A stretch of DNA of 64,000 nucleotides from Longitalea arenae. GTDB taxonomy: Bacteria > Bacteroidota > Bacteroidia > Chitinophagales > Chitinophagaceae. The notes beneath the pieces were generated by a model. It made no database searches. It had not been told where the DNA came from and saw only the letters and a program-made list of their open reading frames with translations. Made by a program: the position numbers and the translations under genes. Below are positions 16,596 to 22,517 of the stretch, piece after piece; position 1 is the first letter of the stretch, and each line of letters begins with the position of its first letter. The stretch covers positions 1-64,000 of the forward strand of contig NZ_JAFFJX010000008.1 in NCBI RefSeq assembly GCF_016924755.1, written 5' to 3'.

Positions 16596-17654
16596 TTACC
16601 CGTAAAGTTCTTCCCGCATTTTAACCAGGATGGCTTCAGTTTTTTCTTTGTCGGGGTGAGTGGGTAAGGGGCTGGCATAATACGCCTTTTCAATGCGGCT
16701 CATCAGCGCATCGGCCATCAGCAACAGATCCTCGTATTCAAAATCACCTGCTTTAATAGATAATAATTCCTCCCGGTTGCTCCGTTTCACTTGCAGCAAT
16801 CCCTGGCTTAGTATTTCCTCTGCCACCTGCAGCAATCTTATCGTATGCATCATATTCTTGGCATCATAGCCTTTGCCATGCTCGCTATTGCCCTGGTAGC
16901 GAAGCTCGTTTCGTTTTTCCACCCATTCCCAGTATTCTTTATAATCTTTACAATAGGAAGAATAATGTTCTTTGTTAAAAAACAGGTAGGCTATTTCTTT
17001 TTCTCCTTTGGGAATTGAAGACAGGGATACTTCATTCGCAAGATCACTGCTCATGATGCCGCGGTAACGGAGTGTATTGTTTGTGTCATAGAACAGGGCA
17101 TACAATCCTTTCGTGTGTGGCATATCGATGAGTCCGCATTGTTCCTGTACAAAATTATTTTTCGCAAGCCACTCTGTTAAAGGTACCGAATGATAGCCAT
17201 GCAGGACGTAACAAAAGTCAAGCACCGATTTACGTACCGGATCAATGGGGTTCACTATTTTCTTTTTATAACCCCTTGCTTTTTTTATTTGTGTGAGTGC
17301 ATACCCCGCAAAGGTCTCTTTACAAAGTTTCGACAGGAACAGATCCATGTGCAAGCTGTTCATAATCGGATGCCTGTATAATATGCAATCTTCCGGCGAG
17401 GCCAGCAGTTCAAGGATATTGGGATTGTTCTTTATTAACAATTCTACAAAGCGCCCAAGCTCATAATACACTTCATCACTTGATTCATTGCTGATCTGCG
17501 GAATGTAATCCAGTCCATAAAATTGCGCTTTAGGCAGGTAATAAACACCCCTCAGGTCGATGTCAGACGTGGAGGTGTTCAACCCATAGGCTTTACTGCC
17601 ACTGATGCACTCCAGCAACAAAAAGCCCTTCTCTTTTATGTCCTTAATGGTCAT
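16596..17654 (-). CDS. YcgL-type (COG3541) nucleotidyltransferase, first copy
   Basis: A 352-aa protein of the DNA polymerase beta nucleotidyltransferase superfamily. The catalytic opening is intact: GSKAYGLNTSTSDIDLRGVY (about 19-38) gives the GS loop and a D-x-D pair. The remainder is helical and matches the length of the COG3541 family. Predicted enzymes of this class add nucleotides to RNA ends, proteins or small molecules; substrates of COG3541 are undefined. Its start overlaps the end of the upstream paralog by 11 bp (17644-17654), so the two are translationally coupled. In the context of the RING/TerD gene and tRNA-like RNA upstream, an RNA-modifying role is a reasonable inference. Confidence 0.85.
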   Translation of the reverse strand: MTIKDIKEKGFLLLECISGSKAYGLNTSTSDIDLRGVYYLPKAQFYGLDYIPQISNESSDEVYYELGRFVELLIKNNPNILELLASPEDCILYRHPIMNSLHMDLFLSKLCKETFAGYALTQIKKARGYKKKIVNPIDPVRKSVLDFCYVLHGYHSVPLTEWLAKNNFVQEQCGLIDMPHTKGLYALFYDTNNTLRYRGIMSSDLANEVSLSSIPKGEKEIAYLFFNKEHYSSYCKDYKEYWEWVEKRNELRYQGNSEHGKGYDAKNMMHTIRLLQVAEEILSQGLLQVKRSNREELLSIKAGDFEYEDLLLMADALMSRIEKAYYASPLPTHPDKEKTEAILVKMREELYG

Positions 17655-18405
17655 ACCGTGTAATAGTGGTTATAAAAAATTCATCGAGTTTATCCGCATC
17701 AAAATGTTCTTTTTTCAAAGCAACAGATGCTGTGTTGATCCGGCCATATTCGGAGTCAATAAATGTTTTCAGGTCAGGGCTGATGTTAATGACGAAACTT
17801 TCTGCCGCCCGGGCTTTTAAAGCGATCAACTCATTTACCTGCTTTTTTAAAGGCGCAGGCAATAAGGTCATTAACGGTCCAATGGTCATAGGTGCAATGC
17901 TTTGCTTTTCGAGGCACCATTTGGCAGCCAATAATGGCCGAAGCACATAGAAAAGTTTTTTGATCTTTATCTCCGTGTCGTTGGCGATGGTTTCCATGGC
18001 CCCTTTGGCAATACCAAGGTAATGATGAATATTGGAACGTTGGTCGAAATAATACGGACACAGCGCCCAAAGTTCATTTTTAAAGCCTGGCTCCTCGCTG
18101 TAGATAATGGGTGACTGCAACCATTCGAAAGGGGTGGTATTTGACTTCCTCATGAGTTGAAGCACCTTGCGAATGTCCCAGCCATACATGTCGAGGTCGC
18201 CATTGATGGCGAAATTCAGGTCATAGGCCCGGTCCATCACAGACAGGTAGTAGCGATAGGGACGTACGTAAATGAAGCGTACATCGTAATCACTATCGGG
18301 CGAAGGAAATTGCCAGCCCCTGCTGCCCGACTCACAGGCGAACAGGATTTTTAGTTGATGTTCCTGGGCTACAAACGCCAGTCTTTCGATTATACTAGCT
18401 CGCAT
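17644..18405 (-). CDS. YcgL-type nucleotidyltransferase, second copy
   Basis: A 253-aa paralog of the following gene. The active-site block CESGSRGWQFPSPDSDYDVR (about 24-43) contains GS and D-x-D, so it should be catalytically competent. It is about 100 aa shorter than its neighbour, lacking most of the C-terminal region. The start ATG at 18405 lies 127 bp after the RING/TerD gene stops, on the same strand. That gap is A/T-rich and shows no terminator. Two diverged copies side by side suggest two different end-modifying steps or a heterodimer (inference). Confidence 0.85.
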   Translation of the reverse strand: MRASIIERLAFVAQEHQLKILFACESGSRGWQFPSPDSDYDVRFIYVRPYRYYLSVMDRAYDLNFAINGDLDMYGWDIRKVLQLMRKSNTTPFEWLQSPIIYSEEPGFKNELWALCPYYFDQRSNIHHYLGIAKGAMETIANDTEIKIKKLFYVLRPLLAAKWCLEKQSIAPMTIGPLMTLLPAPLKKQVNELIALKARAAESFVINISPDLKTFIDSEYGRINTASVALKKEHFDADKLDEFFITTITRYDH

Positions 18406-18532
18406 AAATAAAGTTTGAAGCAGGAGTTAAGAAGCAGGAAGTACGAGGTGTTTGCATCTTTTTGTCGCCTCCCTCTTACTTCGCATACTTTTAACTTAGC
18501 CTTTTTAAAAATTGAAAGTCTTTCAGCCCTGA

Positions 18533-20770
18533 TCAGTCTATCAATAACCGGGTCACCGCTGCCGTGTTCTTTGCCCATGAAAGCTTGTACACTTCGTCGG
18601 CATCCGGCGTTTCTACCAACTGCAGTTGCTGGGCTTCCGCTTTTATTTGTAATAACTGGCCAATGCTTAATTTACTACTTAGTTTTTTCAACAGGGCTTC
18701 CACATTCCGGGTATCAAGATGCTGCACGACCTGACCACTAAATGGTAATTCGAGCCAAATGATCTCACTCTTTTTTACATCCAGCACACCGAAGACCAAT
18801 CCTTTGCTAAGGTCGTTTATAATACGCACCTGATGTTGTACACAGGAAGGATCGTAGGCTACACCGCTGCTTTCAGAAATGGTCATTGGATGCCGGCTGT
18901 TCATCCAACCCAGTAGGAGGTTTGGTGTAATGCTGCCATTGCTGTAGGCATTGCAGGTAAAGCTCACGTATTTGGCGCCTGCTTTTTGCAATGTTCGCAG
19001 ATCCATTTCGATATATTCTGCGGTGCCAATCTTGTTTGGAATACTCCTGATATCACCGCTGTGTTTACAACCGGTTGTATACAGGTTGCTGTAGGAACAA
19101 CGTTCTGTGCCAGTTGGAAGCGCGATCAAACAGCTCAGGTCCATATCCATATGCTGGGCGGGTAAACCACTTCCCCATTGCATAAATAACCTCACAGTAT
19201 CCCCAGCCACTTTGAACCGCGTTCCCATCAGGGCGGAAGACATATCCTGCACCGTATCGCTTCTATCACCAATTGAAAGCGGTATATTGAACAGCAGGGG
19301 ATCGATATACATTGTCTTACAGGTGTTGGCTGTCTTCGCAAAACGTTTTTTCGTGATCTGCAGGCACAGGCTGATGACCGCAGCCTGCATTTCCTGCAGC
19401 TGCTGGTCGGTGTACAGCTGCAACAACCGGTTAGCCGCAATGATCTTGTTTACACCACCCAGTGGTTTTACCGAGCGGGTACTGTTTCTGTCAAAATAAT
19501 TTTCCGCATACATGGCCAGTGTGAATAACAAGCGGGCCGGCACTTGATCGATCACATTCATAAAAGCGGCAATAGTAACCTCGTTGCCGAACCATAACAT
19601 ATTCGCGAACAGCGAGCGTGCAAATAATCCGGGTCTTTGTTGCAACAATGTAAGCGTTGTTTCTGCATCATACCGCAACTTGTACTGTTGTACCATTCCC
19701 TGCCATACTTCATAATCTTCATTATAGAATGTATCCAGCAGCTTGCGAAGTTTTTCAAATCCCTTCCGTTTACTGTACTCGGCCAGGCGTAGAGCCCTGA
19801 TGAACCTTACCCATATGCCACGCTTGGAGTGCATCATTTCACACATTTTCGCGGTATCCAGGTTCAGCTTGTTTAACCACGTAGCAACCATTAAACAGTC
19901 TTTACGGTTGTATTTCAGTTTTAAAGCGGCCTTTGCCTGTAAGTTCGCGCTGCCGCTATTATCAAGCATGGGTAAGAGGTGTCTGTTATTGATTGCTTTC
20001 CGCTTAATAACAGTACGCGGCTCAATGATCTGAAGATACCCTGTATGTTTATACCATAGATAACGCAAAACATCGGTTGGCGAAGTGAACAGTGCTTGTG
20101 CTTTGGCTGCCTGCTCCTGGCTTACATAGATATCAATTACCGCCATCAGCGTTTCCTTCATCGCTATGGATACTTCAGGCAAAGGCAGTTTGGTCAGCAG
20201 CATTCTCAGGCTGTCCATCTGCGTAGCATCAAGGGCTGTTTTGGAGCTCAGCAGGTCTTTCAGGAATTCATTTGCATCCTCGATAGTCCATAATTCCAGG
20301 ATCTTTTGCTCGCTGCCCTGTTTGTAATTTTCAATAGCACCGAATGTGAACGGTGTTCCGCAAAACGGGCAACCATTGTAACGCTGCAATGGAAATGTAT
20401 TGTCTGGAATGATATGCCCGCATGGCAGCCTAGTACCTTTGCTTTTAAATATATTGGAAAAGAAGGTGACTATGTGATCTATTACTGATTCGCCGGTAGG
20501 AACATTCCAGCCTTTTACCAGGGGTGCCCAGTTCTTACTCACACCTGTAACATCACGCAGCATTTCCAGCAGGGTGAACTGGAAACCAGGTGCGGTATTG
20601 TTCAATGCTTTCAATAATGATTCGGAAACACCAAAACCCAGATTGGATAAATTAGCTATCAACAGGCCGGTGCTTTCGTTTAGGGTATGTTTGCTGGTAA
20701 GGGCTGCTTCGGGAATAAATACTGCCTGTTGCCGGAGGCTTACTTTTAATAACGGATTCATAACATTCAT
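18533..20770 (-). CDS. Large RING-like/TerD-like protein (MXAN_6230/SCO0854 family)
   Basis: About 745 aa from the ATG at 20770; a longer frame reaching a TTG at 20836 is less likely because it runs back into a repeated non-coding motif. Visible parts: a helical N-terminus; a zinc-binding segment with LPCGHIIP and GCPFCG (C117, H119, C134, C137 from this start), a RING-derived treble-clef pattern; a long alpha-helical middle (~190-480); and a C-terminal TerD-like beta domain with DMDLSCLIALP, HSGDI and AEYIEMDLRTL. I recognise the overall protein as the MXAN_6230/SCO0854 RING-domain family, function unestablished. TerD folds bind metals in stress responses. The helical repeats could form a scaffold. 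It sits directly downstream of the tRNA-like RNA gene on the same strand. Confidence 0.75.
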   Translation of the reverse strand: MNVMNPLLKVSLRQQAVFIPEAALTSKHTLNESTGLLIANLSNLGFGVSESLLKALNNTAPGFQFTLLEMLRDVTGVSKNWAPLVKGWNVPTGESVIDHIVTFFSNIFKSKGTRLPCGHIIPDNTFPLQRYNGCPFCGTPFTFGAIENYKQGSEQKILELWTIEDANEFLKDLLSSKTALDATQMDSLRMLLTKLPLPEVSIAMKETLMAVIDIYVSQEQAAKAQALFTSPTDVLRYLWYKHTGYLQIIEPRTVIKRKAINNRHLLPMLDNSGSANLQAKAALKLKYNRKDCLMVATWLNKLNLDTAKMCEMMHSKRGIWVRFIRALRLAEYSKRKGFEKLRKLLDTFYNEDYEVWQGMVQQYKLRYDAETTLTLLQQRPGLFARSLFANMLWFGNEVTIAAFMNVIDQVPARLLFTLAMYAENYFDRNSTRSVKPLGGVNKIIAANRLLQLYTDQQLQEMQAAVISLCLQITKKRFAKTANTCKTMYIDPLLFNIPLSIGDRSDTVQDMSSALMGTRFKVAGDTVRLFMQWGSGLPAQHMDMDLSCLIALPTGTERCSYSNLYTTGCKHSGDIRSIPNKIGTAEYIEMDLRTLQKAGAKYVSFTCNAYSNGSITPNLLLGWMNSRHPMTISESSGVAYDPSCVQHQVRIINDLSKGLVFGVLDVKKSEIIWLELPFSGQVVQHLDTRNVEALLKKLSSKLSIGQLLQIKAEAQQLQLVETPDADEVYKLSWAKNTAAVTRLLID

Positions 20771-20814
20771 TTTAAAACCTGATAATGCTGTTGCTGGACT
20801 TGATAAAGTGTGTT

Positions 20815-21089
20815 GAAGTAAGCAACAATTGACCAAAGTTTAGCGAAGCAGGTTGGATTCGAACCAACGACCTTCAGAGTAACTTAGGGAGTAAGTATTA
20901 ATTGACCACGATAATCTCCATACATCTGGAAACCCCCAGGGGGAATCTTAATTGAGAAGTATGTTTGAGTTGACCCTGATAATCTTAAGACTTCATGTCT
21001 GTTGCTCTACCAACTGAGCTACTGCTTCGATAATCAATAACGGTAATTGAATAAGTTTATTCCAATGATGAAGTAACTTGTTCTTGACC
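20815..21089 (-). repeat. Four copies of a 20-bp motif GGTCAA-N7-TTACTTC
   Basis: Read on the minus strand, the motif occurs at 21070-21089 (GGTCAA/TTACTTC), 20956-20975 (ATACTTC ending), 20888-20907 (TTACTCC ending) and 20815-20834 (exact). All four are in the same orientation and exactly 20 bp long with a variable 7-bp core. Start-to-start spacings are 114, 68 and 73 bp. Two copies lie inside the tRNA-like RNA, one 41 bp before it and one about 10 bp after it. The two internal copies are also preceded by GATTATC, giving a ~30-bp internal duplication. They could be protein-binding sites on DNA or RNA. Confidence 0.85.
20844..21028 (-). ncRNA. tRNA-like RNA with a ~120-nt domain replacing the anticodon arm
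   Basis: The 5' part has acceptor strand GAAGCAG (21028-21022), TA, and D arm GCTC-AGTTGGTA-GAGC. The 3' part has T arm GTTGG-TTCGAAT-CCAAC (20868-20852), acceptor strand CTGCTTC (20851-20845) and discriminator G. The acceptor is a perfect 7-bp stem. CCA is not encoded. Between the arms, a short CAGA/TCTG stem leads into about 120 nt with no normal anticodon loop, including hairpins CCCC-CTG-GGGG and TCCA-GATGTA-TGGA and two 20-bp repeat copies. Removing ~109-112 nt leaves a tRNA of canonical length but with A at position 33, so it is not a convincing decoding tRNA. The tRNA-mimic YrlA Y RNAs are a precedent. A tRNA gene disrupted by insertion is the alternative. Confidence 0.75.
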
Positions 21090-21119
21090 TGTTCTTGATA
21101 CAGCAAATATGCATAGCAG

Positions 21120-21147
21120 ACTGCGCAGCGTATTTGCGTAGTAAAAA
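21120..21147. promoter_or_regulatory. Upstream operator-like dyad of the WYL regulator
   Basis: Half-sites CTGCGCA (21121-21127) and TGCGTAG (21135-21141) form a 6/7 inverted repeat with a 7-bp spacer. The surrounding 28 bp is repeated almost exactly at 21231-21258. Candidate binding site for the WYL protein or for a divergent regulator. Confidence 0.6.
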
Positions 21148-21230
21148 AATATTTCAGCAGTTTGTTTTAAATGTTTGTAAAACAGTTTATTAGCAGTGGA
21201 AATGTTTTTAAAAAGGAAAAACCGCGCCTA

Positions 21231-21258
21231 ACTGCGCAGAACAGTTGCGTAGTAAAAA
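21231..21258. promoter_or_regulatory. Proximal operator-like dyad of the WYL regulator
   Basis: CTGCGCA (21232-21238) and TGCGTAG (21246-21252) with the same 7-bp spacer as the copy 111 bp upstream, followed in both by TAAAAA. It ends about 35 bp before the chosen start codon at 21293, a typical position for autorepression. Confidence 0.6.
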
Positions 21259-21292
21259 TGGGCTTATTATTTTAAGGGCCGAAAAACCTTAT

Positions 21293-22330
21293 ATGTCTGT
21301 AAATAAATTAGCCCTTATTCGTTACAAGACCATCGATGACTGTTTGCGCAACCGGTATCGTAAATGGACACTGGAAGACCTGATCGAGAAAGTAGCCGGG
21401 GTGCTGTACGAACTGGAAGGTATAACTACCGGGGTGAGCAAACGCACCATTCAGGCCGATATCCAGGTCATGCGCAGCGATAAACTGGGCTATAATGCAC
21501 CGATCGTCGTTATTGACAGGAAGTTTTACACCTACAGTGAACCTGATTACAGCATTACCCATGCCCCGGTAAACCAGGCTGATATCGATAAAATGAAAGA
21601 GATCGTGGGCCTGCTGAAGCATTTTAACGGGTTTACCTATTTTGATCAAATGAGCGAAATGATCGCCCGGCTAGAGAACAACCTGTACCGCAGCACCCAC
21701 CCGGGCCGGAACTATATTCAGTTTGAGAATAACGGACTTTTGAAGGGCCTGGAACACATAAATCCATTGTACCAGGCCATCCTACAAAAGAGGTCGTTGC
21801 TGGTAGAATACAAATCTTTTAAAGCCGCCGCCTCGCAACAGGTCATTTGTTACCCCTATCTATTGAAAGAGCACCGCAACCGCTGGTTCCTGATCGCCCG
21901 GGCCAAAACAAAGAAGCAGCTGCTTACGATGGCGCTCGACCGCATTATTCATTTCCAGGAGCTGCCAAAAGAATCTTTCTTCGAAGAACCCGCCATCGAT
22001 TTCGACCATTACTTCAGTGACCTGATCGGCGTTACCAAAAATGAACAGGAAAAAGCTGCCGGGGTGGTGCTCTTTGTCGATAAGTACAATGCGCCCTATG
22101 TGCTTACAAAGCCCATACACCATTCGCAACAACTGTTGAAGGAAGATGCCAATGGTATCATTGTCCGGTTGGAAGTGGTGATCAATTTCGAACTGGAAAG
22201 AGAGATCCTTGGTTTTGGCGAATGTGTAAAAGTGCTGGCGCCCCGTTTATTGAAGTCAAGGATCCACAAAAGGTTAATTAAGTGCGCAGCGAATTATGCA
22301 AAAGCACCGGATAAATCGGATGCGGAATAA
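21293..22330 (+). CDS. WYL-domain transcriptional regulator
   Basis: About 345 aa from the ATG at 21293, whose opening VNKLALIRYKTIDDCLRNRY is typical of Chitinophagaceae WYL proteins; an upstream TTG in frame falls inside the proximal dyad and is rejected. An N-terminal winged helix-turn-helix (~20-75) precedes a WYL domain (~170-240, with SLLVEYKSF and KEHRNRWFLIARA) and a C-terminal extension. WYL domains sense nucleic-acid or nucleotide ligands and regulate many defence and DNA/RNA-damage loci. The gene is divergent from the tRNA-like RNA, with two matched dyads between them, so it is the likely switch for both sides (inference). Confidence 0.88.
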   Translation: MSVNKLALIRYKTIDDCLRNRYRKWTLEDLIEKVAGVLYELEGITTGVSKRTIQADIQVMRSDKLGYNAPIVVIDRKFYTYSEPDYSITHAPVNQADIDKMKEIVGLLKHFNGFTYFDQMSEMIARLENNLYRSTHPGRNYIQFENNGLLKGLEHINPLYQAILQKRSLLVEYKSFKAAASQQVICYPYLLKEHRNRWFLIARAKTKKQLLTMALDRIIHFQELPKESFFEEPAIDFDHYFSDLIGVTKNEQEKAAGVVLFVDKYNAPYVLTKPIHHSQQLLKEDANGIIVRLEVVINFELEREILGFGECVKVLAPRLLKSRIHKRLIKCAANYAKAPDKSDAE

Positions 22331-22381
22331 ACCCTTACAGTCGTACACCAACTGTACGAATACGAACAACTATCAAAAGCG

Positions 22382-22414
22382 GCCGGTCACTTAACATGCT
22401 GACCGGCAAATCGT
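22382..22414 (+). terminator. Hairpin after the WYL gene
   Basis: Perfect 8-bp stem GCCGGTCA (22382-22389) with TGACCGGC (22400-22407) and a 10-nt loop, followed by a short T-containing tract. Plausible terminator. Confidence 0.55.
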
Positions 22415-22517
22415 TTTACATTTGGCATGTAGCTTGGCCGGCTTCTCCTGTACTTCAGGGTGTGCCCGGGATAAAAGTGCAAACTGCTGATCGAAGTATT
22501 GCAAAAAGCGATATATC

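Noticed and set aside
20771-20836. Longer RING/TerD protein starting at TTG 20836
   Set aside because: The extension encodes the repeated 20-bp motif and lies just after the tRNA-like RNA; the ATG at 20770 gives a more natural N-terminus.
20876-20990. Group I or group II intron in a tRNA gene
   Set aside because: The insertion is only ~110 nt, no catalytic core or ORF is visible, and the site is not between anticodon positions 37 and 38.
21245-21292. WYL protein starting at TTG 21245
   Set aside because: That start lies inside the proximal dyad; the ATG at 21293 begins the conserved N-terminus.
16596-22330. A classical toxin-antitoxin (HEPN/MNT) module
   Set aside because: The nucleotidyltransferases are larger YcgL-type proteins and no HEPN partner is present.
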